Position numbers and translations under genes: made by a program | Origin: Bradyrhizobium sp. ORS 285 | Lineage (GTDB): Bacteria; Pseudomonadota; Alphaproteobacteria; Rhizobiales; Xanthobacteraceae | Direction of reading: 5' to 3' | Length of the DNA: 64,000 nucleotides | Assembly: GCF_900176205.1 (NCBI RefSeq) | Contig: NZ_LT859959.1 | Span: forward strand, 2,439,001 to 2,503,000 | The notes under the pieces: generated by a model | Told to the model about the DNA's origin: nothing | Database searches by the model: none | What the model saw: only the letters and a program-made list of their open reading frames with translations | Shown here: positions 21,388 through 29,783 of the stretch, piece by piece | Position numbering within the stretch: the first letter of the stretch is position 1 | How the letters are laid out: every line of letters starts with the position of its first letter

Positions 21388-21529
21388 GCGCGACGCGGTC
21401 GTCCTCTCGGCATCCACTCAGCGGTTTGAACGTGTATTGAGCTGCGCCGTTCCTCAGGATGCTGTCGGTTCCATAGGCGAGACAACGGCGCGTCGCAGGC
21501 AGCATGAAACGTGTGGTTCGCCGCGACGT

Positions 21530-21688
21530 ATGTCATCAATGGACCGACGCGACATGATGCTGATGGCTGCCCTGCTGATGATTTCGATCGTCATCACTTT
21601 GGTAGGAACGGAGTACGTCCTCGATCATGTCGTGATGCCCCTGATCGACGACGTCGGACTGCCGAGTCCAGACTTGCCTGCCCGCTAG
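21530..21688 (+). CDS. Possible small single-span membrane protein
   Basis: A 52-residue reading frame 'MSSMDRRDMMLMAALLMISI...' with a basic N terminus, one strong membrane span of about 20 residues and an acidic short tail ('YVLDHVVMPLIDDVG'). I see no good ribosome site, and it is not a family I recognise. It lies between the divergent SemiSWEET gene and the quinone oxidoreductase. The amino-acid composition looks protein-like, unlike the surrounding shadow frames. Confidence 0.38.
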   Translation: MSSMDRRDMMLMAALLMISIVITLVGTEYVLDHVVMPLIDDVGLPSPDLPAR

Positions 21689-21820
21689 GGGCGCTGCCGC
21701 GTCCCCGCCTTTGTCCGCCATGCGGAACGAGGCGCGGCTTGATCATCGCTGCGAAACCCTCCACGATCGGTTGGCATTGCGCGAAGCAAGGGCGCGGGCT
21801 TGGGGGCAGGAGACATTCCG

Positions 21821-22834
21821 ATGCGATGCTATGAGCTGCAGGGGCCGGGCGGGATCGATGCGCTGGCGCTGGTCGACAAGCCGGTGCCGCAGCCGGCGCG
21901 CGGCGAGGTGCTGGTGCGGATCAATGCGGCGAGCATCAACTATCGCGATCTTCTCACCGTCAGAGGTGGATACGGCTCCAAGCAGAAGTTTCCGCTGGTG
22001 CCGTTGTCGGACGGAGCCGGCGTCGTCGCGGCGGTCGGCGACGGTGTGGCTTCGTTCGCGCCGGGCGACCGCGTCATCGGCAGCTTCTTCGAGGGCTGGA
22101 CCGGCGGCGAGCCGAGCGAAGCCAAGATGCGCGCGGCGCTCGGCGGCGCCGTGGACGGTACGCTGACGGAGTATCGGGTCTTCCCCGCGCAGGCGCTGGT
22201 CAGGACGCCAACCTATCTCAGCGACATCGAAGCGGCGGCCCTGCCATGTGCCGGCGTCACCGCCTGGAGCGCTGTCGTCAAGCTCGGCGGCATTCGGCCG
22301 GGGCAGACGGTGCTGACGCAGGGCACCGGCGGCGTCTCGATCTTCGCGCTGCAGATCGCGAAGATGGCCGGCGCCCGCGTGATCGCGACGTCGTCGAGCG
22401 AAGCGAAGATCGCGCGGCTGAAGGAACTCGGCGCCGACGTGACGCTGAACTACAAGACGACGCCTGACTGGGGTAAGCAGGCGCGCGAGATCACCAGGCA
22501 CGGCGTCGATCTCGTGGTCGAGGTCGGCGGCGTTGGTACGCTGAACGAGTCGATCCGCGCGACGAGGATCGGCGGCACCATCGCCTTCATCGGCGTGCTC
22601 GCCGGCGCGCCGGCGTCCGAGCTGCGGTTGCCCTTGATGGTGATGCAGCAACAGCGTCTGCAGGGCGTCACCGTCGGCTCGGTGGACGATCTCCAGGCTC
22701 TGACGAACGCGCTCGCGTTGCATCAGGTGAAGCCGGTGGTCGATCGCGTCTTCCCCTTCACCGAGGCGCGCGAGGCGTTCCACTACATGTCGAGCGGCGC
22801 GCATTTCGGCAAGGTGGCGATCGCGCTGGGCTGA
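21821..22834 (+). CDS. Zinc-independent quinone oxidoreductase-like MDR dehydrogenase
   Basis: A 337-residue medium-chain dehydrogenase/reductase. The N-terminal GroES-like domain includes 'INAASINYRDLLTVRGGY' and 'PLVPLSDGAGVVAAVGD'. The NADPH-binding domain shows 'GQTVLTQGTGGVSIFALQIAK', quoted in part as 'LTQGTGGVSIFALQ', and ends with 'EAFHYMSSGAHFGKV'. The structural zinc cysteines of true alcohol dehydrogenases are absent, as in quinone reductases. AGGAG is 9 bp before ATG 21821. The substrate is unknown, and it is a monocistronic neighbour of a leftward secreted-protein gene. Confidence 0.88.
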   Translation: MRCYELQGPGGIDALALVDKPVPQPARGEVLVRINAASINYRDLLTVRGGYGSKQKFPLVPLSDGAGVVAAVGDGVASFAPGDRVIGSFFEGWTGGEPSEAKMRAALGGAVDGTLTEYRVFPAQALVRTPTYLSDIEAAALPCAGVTAWSAVVKLGGIRPGQTVLTQGTGGVSIFALQIAKMAGARVIATSSSEAKIARLKELGADVTLNYKTTPDWGKQAREITRHGVDLVVEVGGVGTLNESIRATRIGGTIAFIGVLAGAPASELRLPLMVMQQQRLQGVTVGSVDDLQALTNALALHQVKPVVDRVFPFTEAREAFHYMSSGAHFGKVAIALG

Positions 22835-22836
22835 GG

Positions 22837-23568
22837 CTAGCGGCGCGGCTGGACGCGATGCTGCTTCGGCAACTTGAGTTGCCAGCGACCGTTGATGCGT
22901 TCGACCGCCGCGGGGAACGGCTTCATGTCCCCGCCGACCTTGAAGGTTGCGACGAGCTTGACGCGGTCGTCGCCGTCCCAGCCGTCGAACTCGTAGAAGG
23001 TGTAGTCGTCGTCAGGCGTGAGATAGGACCAGCCGCCCTGCTTGAGGTCGAACGGTGCGGCGACGATGTCCATGCCGTTGCCGCAGCCGGACGGGCCGTC
23101 GCTGGAGCAGACGGAAAACAGCCAGCGATGGCTCGGTGAATAATGCGGCGGCGAGTGGATCTTGGTCTCGATGCCGCGATTGAGCCGCAGCAGCATCCAT
23201 TGCACCCCCTCCCAATAGCCGATTTCGATCAGCAGGAGCTCGTGTTCCGGGAAATAGCCGACGAGCTTGTACTCGACCGAATCGTCCTCATGGCCTGGCA
23301 GATCGTCCGGCAGCCGCGTCACGTAACTTCGGGTGAAGCCGTCCTTGAACGTGATCTCCAGCGCCTTTCCGTTGCGCTTGACGACGTCCTTGAGCTGATC
23401 GAGGCATGCCTGCTCGTCGCGATCGAGATCGGCCTTGCCGGTATCGCCCTCGCAGCGGCCATCCTGCGACGGGTGCTCGGACATCGCATAGGGGATGTTT
23501 GCCGAGGCGGTGAGGCTCCCGGCTGTGAGCAGGAGCCCGAGCGGAAGCGCGAACCGGACCGGCTTCAT
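22837..23568 (-). CDS. Secreted hypothetical protein
   Basis: A 243-residue protein with a signal peptide ('MKPVRFALPLGLLLTAGSLTASA'). The mature part contains several acidic and aromatic stretches ('GYFPEHELLLIEIGYWEGVQW', in part: 'YFPEHELLLIEIGYWEG'), paired cysteines ('GRCEGD', 'QACLDQ', 'VCSSDGPSGCGNG') and a basic C terminus ('QHRVQPRR'). It is probably periplasmic. I recognise no domain. The stop codon is only 2 bp from the stop of the convergent oxidoreductase gene. A start at 23589 would add seven residues. Confidence 0.75.
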   Translation of the reverse strand: MKPVRFALPLGLLLTAGSLTASANIPYAMSEHPSQDGRCEGDTGKADLDRDEQACLDQLKDVVKRNGKALEITFKDGFTRSYVTRLPDDLPGHEDDSVEYKLVGYFPEHELLLIEIGYWEGVQWMLLRLNRGIETKIHSPPHYSPSHRWLFSVCSSDGPSGCGNGMDIVAAPFDLKQGGWSYLTPDDDYTFYEFDGWDGDDRVKLVATFKVGGDMKPFPAAVERINGRWQLKLPKQHRVQPRR

Positions 23569-23665
23569 AGGAGCAATCCAACCTGGCATCCGGCAGACGC
23601 CGTTGATGGTGGGGACGCGGCCGCCTTTCGGCTGCCGCGTGCCACCCGACATTTTCATCAGCCGA

Positions 23666-24838
23666 TCAGTTCGCCGGCATGCTCTTTTCGACGAGCTTCA
23701 CCCAATAGGAGGCGCCGGCGCTGAGGATGTTGTCGTTGAAGCGGTAGGCTGGGTGATGGCACTCGTTGCCGGGACCCATGCCGATGAACACGAACGCGCC
23801 GGGGCGCGCTTCCAGCATGAACGCGAAGTCCTCGCCGCCCATCAGCGGGATCGCGCGGTCGTTGACGCGCTCGCTGCCTGCGACGTCGCGGGCGACGTCG
23901 GCGGCGAACGCCGCCTGGGCCGGATGGTTCATCGTGACCGGATATTTGCGCTCATAGATCGCCTCCGCCGTGCCGCCATAGGCGCGTGCGGTGGCCTCGG
24001 CGACCTCCACGATGCGCTTCTCGACGAGGTCGCGGATCTCCGGATCGAGCGTGCGGACCGTGCCGAGCATCTCGACGGTCTCGGGGATCACGTTGAAGGT
24101 GGTGCCGCCATGGATCGAGCAGATCGAGATCACCGCCGACTTCAGCGGATCGACGTTGCGCGCGACGATCGACTGCAGCGCGTTGACGATCTGCGAGGCG
24201 ATCAGGATGCTGTCGATGGCCCGGTGCGGGCCGGCGCCGCCATGGCCACCCTTGCCGGTGACCTTGATGTGGATCGCATCCGCCGAGGCCAGCATCGCGC
24301 CGGGCGAGATCTCGAAATGGCCCTCCGGCACGCCCGGCATGTTGTGCATGCCGTAGACCTCCTGGATGCCCCAGCGCGTCATCAGGCCGTCGTCGACCAT
24401 CGCCTTGCCGCCAGCGCCGCCTTCTTCCGCGGGCTGGAAGATCACGATCGCGGTGCCATCGAAATTGCGCGTCTCCGCGAGATGCTTCGCTGCGCCGAGC
24501 AGCATGGCGGTGTGGCCGTCATGGCCGCAGGCATGCATCAGGCCGGGCGTCTTCGACGCGTAGGGGACGCCCGAGGTTTCCTCGATCGGCAGCGCGTCCA
24601 TGTCTGCGCGCAGGCCGATGGTCTTGCCGGAGGCTGATTTGCGGCCACGGATCACGCCGACCACGCCGGTGCGGCCGATCCCGGTGACGACCTCGTCGCA
24701 GCCGAAGGCGCGCAGCTTGTCGGCGACGATGCCGGCGGTGCGATGCACTTCGTAAAGCAGCTCGGGATTTTCATGGAAGTCGTGGCGCCAGGCCGCCATT
24801 TCGTCGGACAAGGCGGCGATGCTGTTGATGATGGGCAT
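23666..24838 (-). CDS. M20 family amidohydrolase (hippurate hydrolase-like)
   Basis: A 390-residue metal-dependent amidohydrolase. Metal ligands sit in 'HACGHDGHTAMLLGAAK' near residue 100 and 'FQPAEEGGAGGKAM' near 140. 'HNMPGVPEG' follows, then the dimerisation domain 'GKGGHGGAGPHRAID' and the late His in 'MGGEDFAFM'. This pattern is shared by hippurate hydrolases, N-acyl amino-acid amidohydrolases and IAA-amino acid hydrolases, so the N-acyl substrate is open. No good ribosome site precedes ATG 24838; it is chosen because family proteins start there. Confidence 0.9.
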   Translation of the reverse strand: MPIINSIAALSDEMAAWRHDFHENPELLYEVHRTAGIVADKLRAFGCDEVVTGIGRTGVVGVIRGRKSASGKTIGLRADMDALPIEETSGVPYASKTPGLMHACGHDGHTAMLLGAAKHLAETRNFDGTAIVIFQPAEEGGAGGKAMVDDGLMTRWGIQEVYGMHNMPGVPEGHFEISPGAMLASADAIHIKVTGKGGHGGAGPHRAIDSILIASQIVNALQSIVARNVDPLKSAVISICSIHGGTTFNVIPETVEMLGTVRTLDPEIRDLVEKRIVEVAEATARAYGGTAEAIYERKYPVTMNHPAQAAFAADVARDVAGSERVNDRAIPLMGGEDFAFMLEARPGAFVFIGMGPGNECHHPAYRFNDNILSAGASYWVKLVEKSMPAN

Positions 24839-25034
24839 GAGGAGGGGATGACTCGCTGAGGTGGATCGGGGACGCTGCAGTGGATGCGGCAGATCGGCCG
24901 CCAGCACCGCGCGATGACGGACTATGACCCGGTCAAAAAAGCGAGGCAAGTTGCGGCCCGCGATGGCGCCATGCACGATGCGCGGTCATTCGTCGTGGAG
25001 TCTGCGGAACGTTCCGGATTTCGGAACGGGAGAG

Positions 25035-25247
25035 TCAGACGAGCGGGGCGGGCGCCGGCACGCGGGGGTATTTGTGCTCGGGCGGCACCACCAGACGGAA
25101 GGCCCGCAGCTTCGGCTCACTCCATGCGGCCAGCGGCGTCCCGCAGATGCCGCAATCGACCCGACCGGGGGCGCCCACGGCGGAGGTCGATTCCGCGATC
25201 TCATAGGCGGCGTGACAATGGGGGCACGTCAGGCTGGATATCTTCAT
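25035..25247 (-). CDS. Small zinc-ribbon protein
   Basis: A 70-residue protein from ATG 25247 ('MKISSLTCPHCHAAYEIAES'). Two CxxC knuckles ('CPHC' and 'CGIC') are spaced as in MJ0042-type zinc ribbons, which bind one zinc ion. A short basic/proline-rich tail follows. Its role is unknown; such ribbons often mediate protein or nucleic-acid contacts. Two upstream in-frame starts exist but add unconserved-looking sequence. Confidence 0.72.
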   Translation of the reverse strand: MKISSLTCPHCHAAYEIAESTSAVGAPGRVDCGICGTPLAAWSEPKLRAFRLVVPPEHKYPRVPAPAPLV

Positions 25248-25328
25248 GGCTTCACTCTGACACACATCGCGAAGGCGCGTTTTGAACCAGATCAATGCGA
25301 CACATCGACGACCGCATCGAACAACGCG

Positions 25329-27068
25329 TCACACCTCCTCGGGTTGCCAGGGTGTCGGCGTTTTCGTGAATCCACGCCACGCGTCGCGCAGCGGATCTTC
25401 GACGCCGGCCATCGCATGCGCATGCCAGCCGGTGATCGCGGCGGCGGCGATCGCCGCGTCCGTCGAGGTCGTGCCGAGCGTGTCGATAACGCCGGCCGTG
25501 ACGGCCATGTCGTTGTAGTGACCGAGCTGCTCCTGCAGGTCGGCGAGCGACCTCGCATATCTCTTCGTCGGCTTGCTCGGGCCATAGAGCGGCAGCAGGA
25601 AATCGATGCTGTAGCGCAGCTTCTTCAGCGCGAGCCGCAGCCTGTGGCGGCGCTCGGCCGGTAACTTCTTGAAACGACGGCCGCGCTTGAGCACTTTCTG
25701 ATGCCGCTCCGACAGGACGTGGCCGGCGAAATCGACCGCCGGGCCGGCGAGGCGTCCGAGCTCATCCGGCGAGACGTCGTTGCGCCAGCCGCGGGTCGCG
25801 ATCCACGCGCCCAGTCCGAGTACGAACGAGGTGCAGCGGCGGTCGGCGAGCGCAATGCGCAGCTTGCGATAGGCGAGGTCGCGTTGCCGCTCCGCGAGAT
25901 CCCGCAACGTATTAAAGCCGGCGACGCCACTGCAAGCGTCGGCGATCTCAGGCAGCGTCTTAGTGAGAAAGACGTCGAGGTCGCGCGCGGCCGAGAGGTT
26001 CTGCGCCAGCCAGCGCGCATCCGCCTCGAGGCCATCGAGCACAGCCGAGGTGCCGAGCGGGCGCATGATGTGGAGCGCGGCGCGCAGGCGGCGCAGCGCG
26101 ACGCGTAATTGATGCACGCCTTCGGGATCGCGGCCGTCCTCGGCGGCGGGCAGGGCCTGCAACAAATGATGCAGGCTGCCGCGCAGGACGATGGCGAAGG
26201 CTTCGTCCAGCGACACCGCCGGATCGAAGCCGGGGCGACGCGGCTTATCTGCACCCGGAGCACGGCCGGCGGCGAGATCGAAGCCGCGTGCCGACTTGCT
26301 GCGGATCGATGGCCTGACATCGCCGTGCTCGGTCAGCCGGAGCGCGATTTCGTAGATCGCCGCGGGATTGCCGCTCTTCAGTTCCAGCTCGATCTCGCTC
26401 ACGATCTCGCTGTGTTCGCCGGCCTTGATGACGCCGCTGTCGAAGGCGATCTCGATGACGGCGCCGGGGACATCGAGCAGTCGCGCGTGACGATGCACGT
26501 CGGAGGTGAACACCGGCTGCAGCGGTGCATTCGTGAGGGTGTCACGCAGTTCTTCGGGCAACAGCGCTGCGGCGAGAGACACGTCCGGCTCGAGCGAGGC
26601 GATGCTGGCCTCCCATTCGCCGCGCTTGAGCGGGTCGTCGCTGTGTTGCGCCTTCACGGTCTGGACGAAGCGCGCGCCGGTCTGGCGGACCCGCAAGGTG
26701 AAGCCGTTCTTCCACAGCGCGTGCTTGGGTGTATCGTAGTAGACGGATTTGAGATGCTTGCGCGTGCCCTTGTTGCGCGCATGCGCGGCGACGATCGCCG
26801 CGGTATTGAAGCTGGCGAGCTGCGTGGGATCGACGAGCAGCTTGAGCTCGATCTCATGGCCGGTGCCGGCCTCCGGATCGGGAAGGGACGGCGCGGCGGC
26901 CTCGCTGTCTGCAGCTCCATCAGCAGGCTTCGGGACGGTCTGCTCACCGGGCTGCGACGCCGCGTCGACGGCATGGCTCTGGTGGCTGCTCGCGGATTCG
27001 CCGGCGTCCGGCGCACCGAGTGCACGGTCACTGCCGTGCATCGACGCGGTTGCGTTGGAATCGGGCAT
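25329..27068 (-). CDS. CYTH-CHAD domain protein (inorganic triphosphatase-like)
   Basis: A 579-residue protein. After about 70 low-complexity residues the CYTH domain begins with its signature 'EIELKLLVDP' (ExExK) and continues through 'VYYDTPKHALW', 'LRVRQTG', 'RGEWEA' and 'EIELELKSG', the tunnel-lining residues that bind triphosphate and metal. The C-terminal 280 residues are a CHAD domain ('VHQLRVALRRLRAAL', 'RDLDVFL', 'LRLALKKLRYSIDFL'), rich in His, Arg and Lys and thought to bind polyphosphate. The pair suggests a role in tri- or polyphosphate metabolism. The start is uncertain: neither 27068 nor the codons upstream has a clear ribosome site. Confidence 0.88.
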   Translation of the reverse strand: MPDSNATASMHGSDRALGAPDAGESASSHQSHAVDAASQPGEQTVPKPADGAADSEAAAPSLPDPEAGTGHEIELKLLVDPTQLASFNTAAIVAAHARNKGTRKHLKSVYYDTPKHALWKNGFTLRVRQTGARFVQTVKAQHSDDPLKRGEWEASIASLEPDVSLAAALLPEELRDTLTNAPLQPVFTSDVHRHARLLDVPGAVIEIAFDSGVIKAGEHSEIVSEIELELKSGNPAAIYEIALRLTEHGDVRPSIRSKSARGFDLAAGRAPGADKPRRPGFDPAVSLDEAFAIVLRGSLHHLLQALPAAEDGRDPEGVHQLRVALRRLRAALHIMRPLGTSAVLDGLEADARWLAQNLSAARDLDVFLTKTLPEIADACSGVAGFNTLRDLAERQRDLAYRKLRIALADRRCTSFVLGLGAWIATRGWRNDVSPDELGRLAGPAVDFAGHVLSERHQKVLKRGRRFKKLPAERRHRLRLALKKLRYSIDFLLPLYGPSKPTKRYARSLADLQEQLGHYNDMAVTAGVIDTLGTTSTDAAIAAAAITGWHAHAMAGVEDPLRDAWRGFTKTPTPWQPEEV

Positions 27069-27270
27069 TTGTCGATTCTGTAACCGTTTGATGACCGTCA
27101 TTCTGATATAGCCGCAGCACGCCACGCGGAACAGTGGCAATTCTTGCAGGTCTCCGCCCCGTCAGGCGCGCAAGCATCTCTTTACTCGCATGTTTTATTG
27201 CGAGTTCCATGACAAGCGCTGAGCGCCGCGACCGACGGCGCTCACCAAACCATGTCCGCTCCCCGGAACC

Positions 27271-28224
27271 TCAGATCCATCCGGTCAACATCAGCCGCGT
27301 TGCGATGAGGATCGCCGCGGCTGCGGTCGCGAGGCTCGCCGCCGCGACCGGGCCGCGGCTACGGCGGGCGATCGCGCGTGAGCGCTCGCGCGGGTCCAGT
27401 GCGAAATCGACAGACGCGCGCCGGCCGCGCCCGTGGCGGATCGTCTGAATCCAGAAGGCGAGAGCAGTGAGGCCGGCTGCGAGCGCAAACACGGTCGACA
27501 CACCGGCTGCGAAGTCGAGATCGACGCCGACGCTCGCCAGCATCGTCCGCAACTCGACGGCCAGACGCGCCAGCAGCGTGGCGGCATAGTCCGCCGCGGC
27601 CGCGCCGGTGTAGAGCAGCACGGCAGTCCAGACCACGGCGGCCGCAGCAATCAGCATCGACAGCAGCACCGCCAGTCCGTCGCCGGCCATGAAGCCGATC
27701 GAAGCGGCGATCAGCGCCAGCGCCGGCATGACATTGCCCATCGGAATCGGAAGAATGATCGTGACCGCCATCAGCAGCAGCGGCAGGGCCAGGACCATCC
27801 GCGCGGTGCGGCCGGTCAGCCAGACCAGCCGGTCCTCGCGCAGGCCGCGCTCGGCATAGCCGGCCCAGTCGAGGCCGGCGCGGATGATCTTGCGCAGCAG
27901 CCGCTGCGGCACCGGACGCTGTCGCAGCGTTTGCGGCAGCCACAGCCGCTCGGCGCCGAACAGGATCTGCAGCGCGACCAACGCGACGAAGGTGCCGAAT
28001 ACCATGCCGAACGGCCCCGGCAGCGGAATCAGCGCCGGGATCGTCAGCAGCAGCAGTGTCAGGCCGAGTCCTTCGGACTCCAGCCGGTCGAACAGCTCGC
28101 CAACCGACGGCTCCTCCGACCGCACGGTGCGCGCGATCGCAAGCAGCCGCCGGCTGATCGGGCCGTTGTGACGGCGCGGCAGGGACGCGACCTCATCGTC
28201 GGATGCGGCATCGTTCATGGACAC
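27271..28224 (-). CDS. exoD: ExoD-family membrane protein with long C-terminal extension
   Basis: A 317-residue membrane protein. The first 200 residues match ExoD: 'SVGELFDRLESEGLGLTLLLL' (in part: 'GELFDRLESEGLGLTLL'), 'PALIPLPGPFG', 'ILPIPMGNVMPALAL'. ExoD influences exopolysaccharide and alkali tolerance in rhizobia, by an unknown mechanism. About 100 extra residues with two further spans follow the usual end of the family, ending in basic segments. GTG 28224 with AGAGG 7 bp upstream is used; ATG 28218 is two codons later. terC lies just downstream on the same side, with 18 bp between the genes. Confidence 0.82.
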   Translation of the reverse strand: MSMNDAASDDEVASLPRRHNGPISRRLLAIARTVRSEEPSVGELFDRLESEGLGLTLLLLTIPALIPLPGPFGMVFGTFVALVALQILFGAERLWLPQTLRQRPVPQRLLRKIIRAGLDWAGYAERGLREDRLVWLTGRTARMVLALPLLLMAVTIILPIPMGNVMPALALIAASIGFMAGDGLAVLLSMLIAAAAVVWTAVLLYTGAAAADYAATLLARLAVELRTMLASVGVDLDFAAGVSTVFALAAGLTALAFWIQTIRHGRGRRASVDFALDPRERSRAIARRSRGPVAAASLATAAAAILIATRLMLTGWI

Positions 28225-28242
28225 GCCGTGACCTCTTGTTGC

Positions 28243-29220
28243 TCACTTCACCTGCTCGACCGCGGGACGGGTCTTCCACAGCGAGTAGGCGATACCCGCG
28301 CCGAGCAGGCCGAAGGTGATGCCGAGCGACAGCGCCGGCGGGAATTTCTCCAGCCCGAGCAGGTCGGCCAGGAAGATCTTCGAGCCGATGAAGATCAGCA
28401 CCGCGGCCAGCGCCAGCTTGAGGTACTGGAAGCGGTCGACCATGGCGGCCAGCGCGAAGTACAGCGCACGCAGGCCGAGGATCGCGAAGATGTTCGAGGT
28501 GTAGACCACGAACGGATCGGTCGAGATCGCGAAGATCGCGGGCACCGAGTCGACGGCGAAGATGACATCGGCGAACTCGATCAGGATCAGCGCCAGGAAC
28601 AGCGGCGTCATGAACCAGGTCATCTTGCCACTGGCGTTGGGCTGACGCACGAAGAAGCGCTCGTCGTGCAGGCGGTCGGTGACGTCGAAGCGGCGGCGCA
28701 TCCAGTTCAGCGCCGGGTTGGCGCCGACGTCGTGCGGCTTGTCCTTGAACACCAGCATCTTGATGCCGGTCGCGACCAGGAACAGCGCGAACACGTAGAG
28801 CACCCAGCTGGCCTGCGCGACGATCGCAGCGCCCAAGCCGATCATGATGGCGCGCAGCACGATGACGCCGACGATGCCCCAGAACAGCACGCGGTGCTGA
28901 TAGGCGCGCGGGATCGCGAAATAGCTGAAGATCATGGCGATGACGAAGACGTTGTCCATCGCCAGGGCCTTCTCGATCGTGAATGCGGTGAGATAGGCGG
29001 TGCCGGCCTCGGAGCCGAGCTGCCACCACACCCAGGCGCCGAACACCAGCGCGAGCATGATGTAGACGGCGCTCATGACGAGGCTCTCGCGCACCGAGAT
29101 CTCCCGCGTCTTGCGATGAACGATGCCGAGATCGAAAACGAGAAGGGCGAGCACGATTGCGAGGAAGGCGAGCCACATCCAGACAGGCTTGCCGGCAAAC
29201 GCGATGAACAGGAAATCCAC
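28243..29220 (-). CDS. TerC/Alx-family membrane protein
   Basis: A 325-residue protein with about eight to nine spans. It carries TerC hallmarks 'LALLVFDLGIVHRKTREIS', 'EKALAMDNVFVIAMIFSYF', 'ILIEFADVIFAVDSVPAIFAIS' (in part: 'FADVIFAVDSVPAIFA') and 'FAILGLRALYFAL'. The paired acidic motifs lie inside membrane helices. Family members (Alx, MeeF, MeeY) export or handle manganese, and some serve metal loading of exported proteins. The unusual structured leader upstream (29291-29486) may regulate it. exoD follows 18 bp downstream, so the two are likely co-transcribed. Confidence 0.92.
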   Translation of the reverse strand: MDFLFIAFAGKPVWMWLAFLAIVLALLVFDLGIVHRKTREISVRESLVMSAVYIMLALVFGAWVWWQLGSEAGTAYLTAFTIEKALAMDNVFVIAMIFSYFAIPRAYQHRVLFWGIVGVIVLRAIMIGLGAAIVAQASWVLYVFALFLVATGIKMLVFKDKPHDVGANPALNWMRRRFDVTDRLHDERFFVRQPNASGKMTWFMTPLFLALILIEFADVIFAVDSVPAIFAISTDPFVVYTSNIFAILGLRALYFALAAMVDRFQYLKLALAAVLIFIGSKIFLADLLGLEKFPPALSLGITFGLLGAGIAYSLWKTRPAVEQVK

Positions 29221-29290
29221 TTGGGTCCTCTTATCAGGCCGGTGAAATTGATGTCGTCAGGTCCGACATCGTGAGCACCGGCAGCTTCAC

Positions 29291-29486
29291 CAGAGGGGCC
29301 CGGACCAGGGGTATGCCCGATGACGTATGTGCCTTCGGGCCGGTTTTCAAGAGCCGGTCGTCTGCATCGGCGTTCAGCAACATGAACGACGCAGCAGTGC
29401 AGGCGGAGGTGCGACAGAGTGTCTGCCGGCTTGCAGGCGCAGGCCTGCGAACTAATTCCAGAGGGCCGGAGATCCGGGCCCCTCTG
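29291..29486 (-). promoter_or_regulatory. Structured 5' leader of terC, possible metal riboswitch
   Basis: A perfect 14-bp inverted repeat (29291-29304 with 29473-29486) encloses about 168 nt, as a riboswitch P1 helix would. The 5' arm of the RNA can instead pair with a nearby partner at 29459-29470 to make a bulged local hairpin, so the two structures exclude each other. Just inside the far arm a hairpin loop reads ACATACGTCA, similar to what I recall of the conserved loop of yybP-ykoY manganese riboswitches, which often precede terC-like genes. The other conserved yybP-ykoY loop (GGGGAGUA) is not obvious, so the class is uncertain. Confidence 0.4.
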
Positions 29487-29783
29487 ATAGTCGCCAGACT
29501 ATGATGTCGGACTCTCTATTGTAACAAATACCGCTGGCGGTATTGCGCGCGCCGCGCGTTGCTTGGAGTTTGACGAGATGCGGCCACACGCGTCGCTTGT
29601 GACTATCAACCTTTGCGGCCCTTGCCCCACACACCACGAGTCCGACCGGCGCAAAATCGCTCGCTCGGCCATGAACCCTGCGCTCAACGAGTGCGATCGT
29701 GATGGAACCGGAATGGCGGCTGATCATTCTGTATGGAACCTGCGCGGCGACGCGCCTTGGCATTTTGTGGACGGGAGACGATC
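29487..29783. other. Intergenic region between divergent terC leader and lipid kinase
   Basis: About 300 bp without a convincing gene. Reading frames on both strands here (for example near 29563-29787) lack ribosome sites and family features. The region should hold the divergent promoters for terC and the lipid kinase. Confidence 0.4.

Noticed and set aside
29320..29420. A tRNA-like piece with CTTGAAAA flanked by CCGG arms in the terC leader
   Set aside because: The acceptor, D and T arms and the GTTCGAATC motif are missing, so this is not a tRNA-Ser or tRNA-Sec gene.
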